64,000 bases of DNA from [Eubacterium] infirmum (GTDB taxonomy: Bacteria; Bacillota; Clostridia; Peptostreptococcales; Anaerovoracaceae), in NCBI GenBank assembly GCA_900450455.1, contig UGGN01000001.1, positions 1,178,001 through 1,242,000 on the forward strand. Reading direction: 5' to 3'. Below, piece after piece: positions 1-7,947 of the stretch. The position numbers were made by a program, and so were the translations under genes. The notes beneath the pieces were generated by a model, which saw nothing but the letters and a program-made list of their open reading frames with translations, was not told the origin of the DNA and did no database searches. The first letter of the stretch is position 1. Each line of letters opens with the position of its first letter.

Positions 1-868
1 AGAAGAAACTATCTATGCATTCACTCATGCTGTCAAAGTGCCTTGAATAAGCTGATTGTTCAAGCTCATTTAAGTTCATCACGTGGTAGTCGAGAGGTTT
101 TGTACATTCTTTATCCTCGTAGTAAATGACCGGTTTTATTTCCTGTCGAGAATCCCTCGCCAGGTTTGTTTCCGGAGCATTGCCGATTTGTGATGCTGCT
201 TCGATGAGTTTGAATGCTTCCTGCTTACACCTGTTCAAAGCCATGTCAGCCAGTTCTCTGGCGATAGCAGGGGAGATGCCGCCGATTGTGTTTAGATAGA
301 TCTTCGGTGATGGCTGAAGTGCAGCAAATTCCTCAAAAGTCAGTTCATCAAAGCCTATCTTATCCTGAGCAGGCGGATACTCATAGCGCATTCCGGGAAG
401 GACCTGCCTTGCACGGCTCGTATCGATGGAAACTCTTTTGATAGCATCGACTATGTTTCCACTTTCGGTATCAACTAAAATTATGTTGCTGTGCTTTCCC
501 ATAATCTCAAAGATCAGCTTTTTGCCTAGGGTAAATCCGAGTTCGTTTAATGTTTCAAAAGAGAACTCTATAATCCGTTCACAATCCTTTTGCTTAATTG
601 CAATTATTCTTCCACCGGACAGGTGCTTGCGGAGAAGCATGCAAAAGGCAAAAGGTGTTGCCGGATTTGCAGTATTATAGTCGATAAAATGAAGTCTTGG
701 CGCATTGCTGGATGCAGATGCGAAAAGCCTTTTGTTACCGCACTTGGTGTGTATATTTATAACCAGTTCGTCGCGGATAGGCTGGTATATCTTATCGATT
801 TTTCCGAGCAAAATCCGGTCGTTAAGTTCTTTGACCATTGCTCTTGTAACAATTGCATCAAATGCCAT
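1..868 (-). CDS. rqcH: RqcH/NFACT-family ribosome quality control protein (N-terminal part)
   Basis: The minus strand is open from an ATG at 868 to the window edge, giving the first 289 residues. The N-terminus (MAFDAIVTRAMVKEL, then ILLGKIDKIYQP) is typical of the NFACT-N domain, and GISPAIARELAD near residue 195 matches the helix-hairpin-helix part. Family knowledge: RqcH binds obstructed 50S subunits carrying peptidyl-tRNA and directs C-terminal alanine tailing. The start is fixed by AAGGAGG about 8 bases upstream. The gene diverges from yicC. The C-terminal coiled coil and NFACT-R domain lie outside the window. Older names are fibronectin-binding protein A or YloA. Confidence 0.93.
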   Translation of the reverse strand, partial: MAFDAIVTRAMVKELNDRILLGKIDKIYQPIRDELVINIHTKCGNKRLFASASSNAPRLHFIDYNTANPATPFAFCMLLRKHLSGGRIIAIKQKDCERIIEFSFETLNELGFTLGKKLIFEIMGKHSNIILVDTESGNIVDAIKRVSIDTSRARQVLPGMRYEYPPAQDKIGFDELTFEEFAALQPSPKIYLNTIGGISPAIARELADMALNRCKQEAFKLIEAASQIGNAPETNLARDSRQEIKPVIYYEDKECTKPLDYHVMNLNELEQSAYSRHFDSMSECIDSFF

Positions 869-898
869 GAAGACATCCTCCTTAAATGTATGTATTTA

Positions 899-927
899 AT
901 TTTAATTTGACTGTGCTCGTTTGTCAA
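899..927 (-). promoter_or_regulatory. sigma-A-type promoter of rqcH
   Basis: On the minus strand, TTGACA (927-922) and TAAAAT (904-899) are separated by 17 bases, about 30 bases ahead of the rqcH start. The -35 box overlaps the -35 box of the opposite-strand yicC promoter. Confidence 0.75.
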
Positions 928-949
928 TCAAATGCAAATATGGTATTAT
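921..949 (+). promoter_or_regulatory. sigma-A-type promoter of yicC
   Basis: TTGTCA (921-926), a 17-base spacer and TATTAT (944-949). The yicC ATG at 987 follows about 30 bases after the expected start of transcription. The -35 hexamer is shared, on the opposite strand, with the rqcH promoter. Confidence 0.75.
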
Positions 950-986
950 TGTGTATGGATATGCATACAGAAATGAGGATAAATAC

Positions 987-1871
987 ATGATTAAAAGTAT
1001 GACGGGTTTCGGTAGAGCCGAGCTGACAGACGAGAAGAGAACTGTAGTCGTAGAGATAAGATCGGTTAATCACAGGTATTGCGATATAAATGTAAAGATG
1101 GCGAGGCGATATGCCTTCGCAGAAGAAAAGATAAAAGCTACTATTAAAGAAGTGATAAAGCGTGGGAAGCTCGACGTTTCTGTAGTGGTCGAGAGCCTGA
1201 CGGAAAGCGATGTAAACATTAAGCTGAATGAGCTTGTTGCAAAGCAGTATGTAGAGAATCTCAAGATCCTCAAGGAAAATTTTGGTCTAAGCGGTGAACT
1301 GAATCTGGATTTAATCGCCCAGCAGCCGGATGTTATGAAGATAGTTCCGGATGTAGAAAATCAAGATGAGGTTTTAGAAGCGATTCTTGAGCCCGTTAGA
1401 CTTGCTGCGATAAATCTTGATGAGATGAGAGTCGCAGAAGGCAAAAAGCTCGAGAAAGATTTGTTAGAAAGAGGTGAAGTCATCAAGGGCTTTGTCGCTG
1501 AGATAAGTGAGCGTGCTCCTTCAGTTCCCAAAGAATATGCAGAGAGACTAAAGCAAAGAATAGCAACGCTTCTTGAGGATTCCACGCTTGCATCTGAGGA
1601 GAGAATAGCGGTTGAGGCTGCCATCTTTGCTGATAAATGTAATATAGATGAGGAAATCACAAGGCTTAACAGCCATATGGAGCAGATGAAGAAAATCATT
1701 GACGAGAATGGAGAACCTGACGGAAAGCGCCTCGACTTCCTGGTTCAGGAGATGAACAGAGAGGCTAATACCATAGGCTCAAAAGCTAACGACCTTAGCA
1801 TAACCGAGAGGATGCTCAAGATAAAGGCTGAGGTTGAAAAGATAAGAGAGCAGGTTCAGAACATAGAGTAG
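987..1871 (+). CDS. yicC: YicC/YloC-family endoribonuclease
   Basis: Encodes 294 residues beginning MIKSMTGFGRAE, the hallmark N-terminus of the YicC/YloC family. The C-terminal DUF1732 part contains DKCNIDEEITRLNSH and FLVQEMNREANTIGSKA, both strongly conserved. Family knowledge: members are endoribonucleases acting in RNA turnover. The ATG at 987 has GAGG 9 bases upstream. A longer open frame starting at a TTG at 921 is rejected because that codon is the promoter -35 box. It precedes gmk and rpoZ, the standard Bacillota neighbourhood; gmk has its own promoter. Confidence 0.93.
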   Translation: MIKSMTGFGRAELTDEKRTVVVEIRSVNHRYCDINVKMARRYAFAEEKIKATIKEVIKRGKLDVSVVVESLTESDVNIKLNELVAKQYVENLKILKENFGLSGELNLDLIAQQPDVMKIVPDVENQDEVLEAILEPVRLAAINLDEMRVAEGKKLEKDLLERGEVIKGFVAEISERAPSVPKEYAERLKQRIATLLEDSTLASEERIAVEAAIFADKCNIDEEITRLNSHMEQMKKIIDENGEPDGKRLDFLVQEMNREANTIGSKANDLSITERMLKIKAEVEKIREQVQNIE

Positions 1872-1945
1872 CACGTTTATTTTTCGTCAAAATTCCCGTG
1901 CGGGCACAAAATATGCATTTTAAGGGATAAAATAGTATTTATAAC

Positions 1946-1974
1946 TTGAGAATTCAGTTATAAAATGCTATAAT
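1946..1974 (+). promoter_or_regulatory. sigma-A-type promoter of gmk-rpoZ
   Basis: TTGAGA (1946-1951), a 17-base spacer and a perfect TATAAT (1969-1974), in the 147-base gap between yicC and gmk. Confidence 0.8.
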
Positions 1975-2018
1975 CTTATTCCGATAAGTTTAGGTTAGGA
2001 GTACTATTTTTACAAGGT

Positions 2019-2639
2019 ATGGAAGGTTTTGATAATAAGGGTAAACTTTTTGTATTATCCGGTCCGTCAGGAGTCGGAAAGGGAACAATTTGCAAGAAGT
2101 TACTTGAGAACATTGATATAGATATTTCAGTATCCGCCACGACCAGGGTACCGCGCGACGGAGAGATTGAGGGCGTAAGCTACTTCTTTGTAAACCATGA
2201 CAGGTTTGAGGAGATGATACAGAATGGTGAGTTTTTAGAGCATGCAGAGGTGTTCGGAAACTACTATGGAACTCCTAAACAAAAGGTGCTGGACAAGCTC
2301 GCTTGGGGCAAGGATGTATTACTTGAGATAGACGTTCAGGGTGCTATGCAGGTAAAGGCAAACTATCCGGAGAGCATTACGATTTTCGTGTGTCCGCCAT
2401 CACTTATAACGCTCAAGCACCGTCTTGCAGGCAGGGGAACCGAAAGTGAGGAAAGCCTAAATCAGAGGATAGCAAAGGCTCTTACAGAGATAGAGATGCT
2501 AAAGAACTACGATTACTATATTGTAAACGACGAGCTCGAGGATGCCGTTAAGCATGTGAAGAGCATAATATATGCAGAACATCACAAAATAGATAAAATC
2601 GCAGACGAGATAATCGCAAAGTATAGGGAGGAAGAATAA
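2019..2639 (+). CDS. gmk: Guanylate kinase
   Basis: 206 residues. Phosphorylates GMP to GDP with ATP in the cytoplasm. The P-loop GPSGVGKGT lies at residues 15-23, followed by the GMP-binding region (SVSATTRVPRDGE, then FLEHAEVFGNYYGTP) and the VLLEIDVQGA segment. Length is normal for the family. The ATG at 2019 has only a distant GGAG (1998-2001), so initiation may be modest. The stop codon overlaps the rpoZ ATG by one base (TAATG), indicating translational coupling. Confidence 0.96.
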   Translation: MEGFDNKGKLFVLSGPSGVGKGTICKKLLENIDIDISVSATTRVPRDGEIEGVSYFFVNHDRFEEMIQNGEFLEHAEVFGNYYGTPKQKVLDKLAWGKDVLLEIDVQGAMQVKANYPESITIFVCPPSLITLKHRLAGRGTESEESLNQRIAKALTEIEMLKNYDYYIVNDELEDAVKHVKSIIYAEHHKIDKIADEIIAKYREEE

Positions 2640-2833
2640 TGTTATATCCATCGATAAATGAGATTAGAAAGAAAGTAGACAGCAGATATACGCTAGTTGT
2701 TCTAGCGGCGAAGAGAGCAAGGGATATAATCGACGGTTATCCACTGTTAACGGATGAATGTCCAAACAATAGAGCTGTTTCACAGGCAGCATACGAAATA
2801 TACGATGATCTTGTAAGCTACGATAGAGACTAA
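2639..2833 (+). CDS. rpoZ: DNA-directed RNA polymerase omega subunit
   Basis: 64 residues. The N-terminus MLYPSINEIRKKVDSRYTLV, followed by AAKRARDI, is the conserved RpoZ core. Omega binds the beta-prime subunit and assists RNA polymerase assembly. The gene starts inside the gmk stop codon, is the last gene of the gmk-rpoZ transcript, and is followed 21 bases later by an intrinsic terminator. Confidence 0.94.
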   Translation: MLYPSINEIRKKVDSRYTLVVLAAKRARDIIDGYPLLTDECPNNRAVSQAAYEIYDDLVSYDRD

Positions 2834-2854
2834 TTTAAGGAAACAAAAGTGTAC

Positions 2855-2896
2855 AAAGGCTGACCGTCTTTTAAGGTGATGAGGTTGGCTTTTTTT
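2855..2896 (+). terminator. Intrinsic terminator after rpoZ
   Basis: An 11-bp stem with three G-U pairs (arms 2855-2865 and 2883-2893), a 17-base loop and a T-run ending at 2896. Confidence 0.75.
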
Positions 2897-2905
2897 GTGT
2901 GTATA

Positions 2906-2914
2906 TGATATAAT
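2906..2914 (+). promoter_or_regulatory. Extended -10 promoter of the surface protein gene
   Basis: TGA followed by TATAAT (2909-2914). A weak -35 (TTGGCT, 2885-2890, 18-base spacer) lies inside the descending arm of the rpoZ terminator, so terminator and promoter are interlocked. Confidence 0.55.
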
Positions 2915-2984
2915 TATTATGATGTGTTCATGAGGATATGACCACAAAGTTAAGTTATTACTCATATAGTATTTGGAGGGATAA

Positions 2985-4706
2985 ATGAGTTACACAAGCA
3001 ACAAGAGGCAGAGATTATTGATCTTAGTATTAGCTGTAGCCATGATAATTTCTATGATACCTGCATTCAGTTCATTTGCTGATACTGTTCCTGCCGCAGG
3101 AGCTACAGAGCGCTTCAGCAATGCTACAGACATTGCTGCAGGAAACTATGAAGCAGATAAGATAGAGAAAGGTGGAGGAACAGGTAAGGTTAAGATTGAA
3201 TGTAAGGGCATAACAATCAAGGATGGAAAGTCTTATGGTAAGATTATGTTCACATCCAAGACATATCCTGCATTCAGCGTTAATATCAATGGCGGACAGA
3301 GTCAGTATGTAACGACTACCGCAGAACCGTCCGCAAGCTACGAAAAGGGTACGGCAACAGCAGAAATTCCGATTGCTCTTAACAAAGAATTCGAGATGTC
3401 TGCATATTCATCTAAGATGAAGACGTGGATAAAATATAGACTTACGATTACTCTAAACAAAGAGGCATCCAAGGAGTACGGATTTACTGTAAAGGTAATC
3501 AAAACAGATGGTGCTACTGAATCAAACGCACTTGATGAGGCTAAGCTCAAGCTTATGAGTTCAGACGGTGCTGAAATTACTCCTGATAAGAAGAATGCCG
3601 ATAAATACGAATACAAGCTCGAAGGAGATGCAAATCTGACAGCGGAGTTAAACGATGATTATGAGGTGGCTGTCAAGAATGCTGCAACAGGCAAGTGGGA
3701 GTCCACGGGGCGAAAGACATTTAGTAAAGCGATAACAAAGGCGGACGACAAGGCTGAGCTTACTATTGCTTTCCTAAAGAAGTTAAAGCTGCCTGAAGAA
3801 CCCGGAAAGCTTACAAAGGGAATATATAAGGTACTTGGAGATCCGGAAAAGATAGGTCCTGAAGGAATAGGAGATGTAAGAGGAAGCAAGATGTTCAGAA
3901 TCGTAAAGGCTACTCTTACAGTCGGTGAAGACGGTAAGCCTGTACTTGCCGATATATACCTAAGCGGTAAGGGCTACGATGCTATATATGTGGGAAAGAA
4001 AACCAAGGATGCGCCGGAGGGTGCGATAACAAAGACGAATTCCAATAATCTTTGGACATCGGCTCATATCGCCAATTCACAAGCATTCGTCGCAAGAGAG
4101 GATGGAGGACTGCTGCACTATGTAATTCCGGTAAGTGATTTCGGTGTTACAATGGACTTCTTGGCAAAGTCAAAGAAATACGATCAGTGGTCACATAAGA
4201 AGCTGTTATTCTACAAGGATAAGCTCGAAAAGATCCAGGCTGCAGATTCACGTTCAGAGTATGATGTTTTGGAGGGTAAGGAAGTAAGCGTAAAGCAGGG
4301 AGAAAAGGCTGTAATCAGAGTTGATGCTCCACACGCTGATTTCCATGAAGTAATAATTGACGGAGAGCCTTTCGACAGCACTCAGTATACAACAAAGAGC
4401 GGTTCAACCATCGTTTCTATCAATACATCAAGCCTTGCTAAGGGCAGACATACCGTGATGATAAGTTATGCAGGCGGACGATATGCAACGGCGGTTATCA
4501 ATATTACACAAGGAAATGCAACAAATCCGGGAAATCAAGGTACTAATCCTGCTGTAAATCCGGGTCAGAAATCACAGAGACCAAATGCAAAAGGAAGCTC
4601 TGCGCCAAACACAGGTGATGTAGCTGATATGCAGCTTATGGCTCTAGTTCTACTGGCATCATTTGGTGCTATAGTTGCTATCTATAGAAAGAAGGCTTCA
4701 AGATAG
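2985..4706 (+). CDS. Sortase-anchored secreted surface protein of unknown function
   Basis: 573 residues. A Sec signal peptide spans residues 1-32 (KRQRLLILVLAVAMIIS core, probable cleavage after SSFA). The C-terminus has the sortase signal APNTGD (540-545), a hydrophobic segment (about 547-567) and a basic tail, so the protein should be covalently attached to the wall. Two beta-rich modules, about residues 45-160 and 275-420, share a similar strand pattern (IMFTSKTYPAFSV against IYLSGKGYDAIYVG, each followed by a WIKY- or WSHKK-type segment), suggesting duplicated ligand-binding domains. A second Lys-rich beta region and an Asn/Gly/Pro linker precede the anchor. I do not recognise the ligand. 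GGAGGG precedes the ATG, and the gene appears monocistronic. Confidence 0.85.
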   Translation: MSYTSNKRQRLLILVLAVAMIISMIPAFSSFADTVPAAGATERFSNATDIAAGNYEADKIEKGGGTGKVKIECKGITIKDGKSYGKIMFTSKTYPAFSVNINGGQSQYVTTTAEPSASYEKGTATAEIPIALNKEFEMSAYSSKMKTWIKYRLTITLNKEASKEYGFTVKVIKTDGATESNALDEAKLKLMSSDGAEITPDKKNADKYEYKLEGDANLTAELNDDYEVAVKNAATGKWESTGRKTFSKAITKADDKAELTIAFLKKLKLPEEPGKLTKGIYKVLGDPEKIGPEGIGDVRGSKMFRIVKATLTVGEDGKPVLADIYLSGKGYDAIYVGKKTKDAPEGAITKTNSNNLWTSAHIANSQAFVAREDGGLLHYVIPVSDFGVTMDFLAKSKKYDQWSHKKLLFYKDKLEKIQAADSRSEYDVLEGKEVSVKQGEKAVIRVDAPHADFHEVIIDGEPFDSTQYTTKSGSTIVSINTSSLAKGRHTVMISYAGGRYATAVINITQGNATNPGNQGTNPAVNPGQKSQRPNAKGSSAPNTGDVADMQLMALVLLASFGAIVAIYRKKASR

Positions 4707-4769
4707 CTTAAACATTGATAAATTAGTGCAAAATATCTAGATTTACAATCAATTTGTTTAAGAATTTCC

Positions 4770-4798
4770 TTGCAGAAACAACTAATCTTATATATAAT
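4770..4798 (+). promoter_or_regulatory. sigma-A-type promoter of rpsB-tsf
   Basis: TTGCAG (4770-4775), a 17-base spacer and a perfect TATAAT (4793-4798). Transcription would begin near 4805, inside the first arm of the terminator hairpin at 4801-4830. Confidence 0.75.
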
Positions 4799-4800
4799 AT

Positions 4801-4830
4801 ATGGTGGTTCGCTTTGGACCACCATTTTTT
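4801..4830 (+). terminator. Intrinsic terminator between the surface protein gene and rpsB
   Basis: A 10-bp stem (arms 4801-4810 and 4816-4825, one G-U pair), a 5-base loop and six T. It starts two bases after the rpsB -10 box. It can stop transcripts from upstream; an rpsB transcript starting near 4805 would keep only part of the first arm. Confidence 0.8.
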
Positions 4831-4926
4831 ATAATTCACACCCGGTGTGCAGCATCTTGGTGCTATAGTAACTGCTATAGTTATATGCTTGCGGAATCCG
4901 AGTGGAAGGAAAACCAGGAGGACAAT

Positions 4927-5703
4927 ATGTCAGTAATTTCAATGAAACAACTTTTAGAAGCAGGTGTACACTTTGGTCACCAGACAAGAAGATGGAACCC
5001 TAAGATGGCCCCATATATCTTCACAGAGAGAAACGGAATCTATATCATAGATTTACAGCAGACTGTGAATATGTTCGATGAGGCCTATGAGTTTGTCAAG
5101 AGCGTAGCGGAAGCAGGCAAGCCTGTTCTTTTCGTAGGAACAAAGAAGCAGGCTCAGAACGCAATCAAGGACGAAGCTGAGAGATGCGGAGAGTACTATG
5201 TGAGCGAGAGATGGCTTGGCGGAATGTTGACAAATCATAAGACAATCGGCACAAGAATTAAGCGTCTCAACGAAATCAACGAGATGGAAGAAAATGGAAC
5301 ATTCGAGAAGCTGTCCAAGAAAGAAGTAACAAAGCTTACAGCAGAGCGAAATAAGCTAGAGAAGAATCTTGGCGGAATCAAGAACATGAAAGGACTTCCG
5401 GGCGCTATGTTCGTAGTTGATCCTAAGAAGGAGAAAATTGCGATTAAAGAAGCTAAGATTTTGGGAATTCCGGTAATAGGTATTGCTGATACAAACTGTG
5501 ATCCGGACGATTTAGATTATATCATTCCGGGTAACGATGATGCTATCAGAGCAATCAAGTTGTTTGCAGGAAAACTTGCAGATGCAGTTATCGAAGCTCA
5601 CCAGGGTGAGAGCTTTGACGAGGGAGTAAGCGCTGAGGAGCAGATGGCTCAAGCTGCGGAAAGCGAAGCAAAGGATATCGAGGAAGTTGTTGCTGAGCAG
5701 TAA
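4927..5703 (+). CDS. rpsB: 30S ribosomal protein S2
   Basis: 258 residues starting [20 protein letters not shown], the standard S2 N-terminus, followed by [12 protein letters not shown] and RWLGGMLTN. Part of the small ribosomal subunit. An acidic C-terminal tail follows the conserved domain. The ATG at 4927 has AGGAGG 5 bases upstream; the open frame reaches back to 4801 but that stretch is the terminator and leader. The leader of about 120 bases contains several short hairpins, such as CTATAG repeated in inverse around 4862-4879, which could serve S2 feedback control. tsf follows. Confidence 0.96.
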   Translation: MSVISMKQLLEAGVHFGHQTRRWNPKMAPYIFTERNGIYIIDLQQTVNMFDEAYEFVKSVAEAGKPVLFVGTKKQAQNAIKDEAERCGEYYVSERWLGGMLTNHKTIGTRIKRLNEINEMEENGTFEKLSKKEVTKLTAERNKLEKNLGGIKNMKGLPGAMFVVDPKKEKIAIKEAKILGIPVIGIADTNCDPDDLDYIIPGNDDAIRAIKLFAGKLADAVIEAHQGESFDEGVSAEEQMAQAAESEAKDIEEVVAEQ

Positions 5704-5725
5704 GCAACAGATAGATTTAACTTTA

Positions 5726-5751
5726 TTTGGCTTGGCTTTTGCTAAGCCAAA
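5726..5751 (+). other. Intercistronic hairpin between rpsB and tsf
   Basis: A perfect 8-bp stem (5726-5733 with 5744-5751) and a 10-base loop, without a following T-run, just ahead of the tsf AGGAGG (5761-5766). It is probably an mRNA stability or processing element, or a partial attenuator, rather than a full terminator. Confidence 0.6.
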
Positions 5752-5771
5752 ATGTATTTGAGGAGGATAAA

Positions 5772-6695
5772 ATGGCTATTAGTGCATCAATGGTTAAAGA
5801 ACTTCGTGAGATGACAGGTGCCGGCATGATGGATTGCAAAAAGGCTCTTGTTGATACAGACGGAGATATTGATAAAGCTGTAGAGTTCCTAAGAGAAAAG
5901 GGACTGGCTAAAGCAGCTAAGAAGGCAGGAAGAATCGCAGCTGAAGGTCTGGTTAGATTGGCTTTTTCAGCTGATCACAGAGAAGCAGCAGTTGTAGAGG
6001 TTAACTCTGAGACTGATTTCGTATCAAAGAACCCTGAGTTCGTTCAGTTCGTTGAGGACGTTGCAACAAAGGCTCTCGAGCAGAAGGATAACGATATTGA
6101 AACTTTCATGAATGTTAATTTTGACGAAACAGGAACTCTTAAGGATGCTCTTTCAGCTAAGATTGCCAAGATAGGTGAAAATATGAACGTAAGACGTTAC
6201 TTCAAGTGCGCTACACCTGGTGTTGTTTACACAGGATACATCCACGGTGGTGGAAGAATAGGTGTACTTGTAGGTATCGAGACTGAGGCTACATTTGAAG
6301 AGATTGAGCACGTAGGTAAGGACGTAGCTATGCAGGTTGCTTCAATGAATCCTAAGTTCGTAACTGAGGAAGAAGTTGATAAGGGTTGGCTTGAAACAGA
6401 GACAGAAATCGCTAAGCAGCAGCTTCTTAACGAAGGTAAGAAGGAAGAACTTCTCGAGAGAATCATTCCGGGAAAGATCAAGGCCCTCCTAAAGGAAGTT
6501 TGCCTTGTAGATCAGAAGTTCGTTAAGAATGGAGATATCACAGTAGCTCAGTATGTTGACGAAGAGAGCAAGAAACTTGGTAAGTCAATGAAGGTTGTTG
6601 AGATGGCAAGATTTGAGGTCGGTGAAGGAATCGAGAAGAAGGAAGAGGACTTCGCAGCTGAGGTTGCAGCACAGCAGGCTGCAGCAAGCAAATAA
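5772..6695 (+). CDS. tsf: Elongation factor Ts
   Basis: 307 residues starting MAISASMVKELREMTGAG, with the UBA-like domain first and then the signature ETDFVSKN of the core. EF-Ts exchanges GDP for GTP on EF-Tu. The ATG at 5772 is preceded by AGGAGG; the in-frame extension to 5727 overlaps the intercistronic hairpin and is rejected. The C-terminus is Ala/Gln rich. The second gene of the rpsB-tsf operon, it ends 31 bases before a terminator. Confidence 0.96.
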   Translation: MAISASMVKELREMTGAGMMDCKKALVDTDGDIDKAVEFLREKGLAKAAKKAGRIAAEGLVRLAFSADHREAAVVEVNSETDFVSKNPEFVQFVEDVATKALEQKDNDIETFMNVNFDETGTLKDALSAKIAKIGENMNVRRYFKCATPGVVYTGYIHGGGRIGVLVGIETEATFEEIEHVGKDVAMQVASMNPKFVTEEEVDKGWLETETEIAKQQLLNEGKKEELLERIIPGKIKALLKEVCLVDQKFVKNGDITVAQYVDEESKKLGKSMKVVEMARFEVGEGIEKKEEDFAAEVAAQQAAASK

Positions 6696-6726
6696 ATCGA
6701 TATGCGATTTAAGTGATATTGATTAT

Positions 6727-6770
6727 AAAGACATCACATTGACGGATAACCGCCGGTGCGATGTCTTTTT
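6727..6770 (+). terminator. Intrinsic terminator of rpsB-tsf
   Basis: Stem arms AAAGACATC (from 6727) and GATGTCTTT (to 6768), extended by two further pairs past one mismatch, with a GC-rich loop region and a T-run to 6770. The glycosylase ribosome-binding site begins 9 bases later. Confidence 0.75.
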
Positions 6771-6791
6771 ATCTATGTGGAGGAGAAAATA

Positions 6792-7289
6792 TTGGAGCAT
6801 AGCATAGAACCATTTTTTAATCAAAACTCGAATATACTTATTCTAGGTAGCTTTCCATCGGTAAAATCAAGAGAAGAGAACTTCTACTATGCAAATAAGC
6901 AAAACAGGTTTTGGAAGGTTCTTGCAGATATCTTTGTTGATGAGCTCCCTACTGATGAGGCTGAGAAGAAGGCCTTTTTGACAGTGCACAGGATTGCACT
7001 TTGGGACGTAATAGCATCTTGTGATATAGTAGGTTCATCTGATGCGAGCATAAAGTCTGTCTCGCCGAGCGAGCTTAACTTTATACTTGAAAAGGCACCT
7101 ATTGAGAAGCTTGTAATAAATGGCAGGAAGGCGGCACAACTTTTTTATCGAAACCAAGGGAAGGTGCTTCCGATAAGAAATTGTAAGGGAAAAGATATTG
7201 AAATTTTTGAGCTTCCCTCTACGAGCCCGGCTAATGCGACATTTAGCCTGAATGATTTAATTTTGCATTGGAGGATTATTTCAAGATAA
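6792..7289 (+). CDS. Uracil-DNA glycosylase superfamily protein, probable deoxyinosine (hypoxanthine) DNA glycosylase
   Basis: 165 residues. The motif ILILGSFPSVKSREENFYY and then QNRFWKVLADIF near the N-terminus are characteristic of the Mug/TDG-like branch assigned to hypoxanthine-DNA glycosylases, which excise deaminated adenine. LWDVIASC and INGRKAAQLF follow in the expected order, and LPSTSPANA is the C-terminal active-site loop. Translation most likely starts at TTG 6792: GGAGGAG (6779-6785) lies 6 bases upstream, while the upstream GTG at 6756 falls inside the tsf terminator hairpin. Substrate is inferred from family resemblance. Confidence 0.82.
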   Translation: MEHSIEPFFNQNSNILILGSFPSVKSREENFYYANKQNRFWKVLADIFVDELPTDEAEKKAFLTVHRIALWDVIASCDIVGSSDASIKSVSPSELNFILEKAPIEKLVINGRKAAQLFYRNQGKVLPIRNCKGKDIEIFELPSTSPANATFSLNDLILHWRIISR

Positions 7290-7362
7290 TCAAAAGTATA
7301 GCGATGACAAAAATTCGGAAAGGGAGTATATTAATAGTATATAGTAAAAGTGGAGGTGCCTT

Positions 7363-7866
7363 ATGGAAGGTATGAATACTAAAATTGATTTGAGTCTTGA
7401 GGAATACATGAGATTTGCCTTTACTGTGCAGAGACAGGATAAAAGATATATTAGAGCTAAACTTATTATGATGCTTGGGCTTTTGGTTATTGCAGTTATC
7501 AATTTTAAGGGCGGAAACAAACAGCTTGGAAGCATACTACTGATTATGGTTGTTGCACTACCGATGTTCCTTGATATAATGATGAAGAAGCAGGTAACCA
7601 AGGCGTATAACGACAATGCCAATACTCAGGGCATAAACACAAGCCTAACTTTCTATGATAATTACTACGAGGGTCATAGCGAGATAGGGGATAATAAATA
7701 TCTCTACGAAGAGCTATATAAGATAATAGAGACTCCTACGAATTTCTATCTGATGCTATCGCCTCAGCACGGTTCCATAGTTATCAAAGAAAACTGCAGT
7801 GAAGAACTTTTGATGTTTCTCGATCGGCTGAAGACCAGGATGGATAAGGAATACGGAAAAAAATAG
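7363..7866 (+). CDS. YcxB-like membrane protein
   Basis: 167 residues. Two hydrophobic segments (about residues 38-54 and 57-72) are followed by a soluble half in which TSLTFYDNYYEGHSE and KYLYEELYKIIETPTNFYLM match the YcxB-like (PF14317) pattern. Its function is not established in the family. The ATG at 7363 has GGAGG 6 bases upstream; a second ATG nine bases later is possible. Monocistronic, ending at the bidirectional terminator shared with mal. Confidence 0.72.
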   Translation: MEGMNTKIDLSLEEYMRFAFTVQRQDKRYIRAKLIMMLGLLVIAVINFKGGNKQLGSILLIMVVALPMFLDIMMKKQVTKAYNDNANTQGINTSLTFYDNYYEGHSEIGDNKYLYEELYKIIETPTNFYLMLSPQHGSIVIKENCSEELLMFLDRLKTRMDKEYGKK

Positions 7867-7901
7867 AAGGCTCAGATTGAGCCTCCCTAGAATATGCTTA
7901 T

Positions 7902-7931
7902 AAAATGCGTAAGCCTTTGTTTACGCATTTT
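7902..7931. terminator. Bidirectional terminator between the YcxB-like gene and mal
   Basis: A perfect 11-bp stem (7902-7912 with 7921-7931) with an 8-base loop. A-rich and T-rich flanks allow it to work for plus-strand transcripts and for the minus-strand glm-mal operon. A smaller inverted repeat (AGGCTC/GAGCCT, about 7868-7884) precedes it. Confidence 0.8.
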
Positions 7932-7947
7932 TTATGCTCTTAAGTGA

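Noticed and set aside
426..910. Plus-strand open frames opposite rqcH
   Set aside because: They lie entirely within the well-supported minus-strand rqcH gene and encode nothing recognisable.
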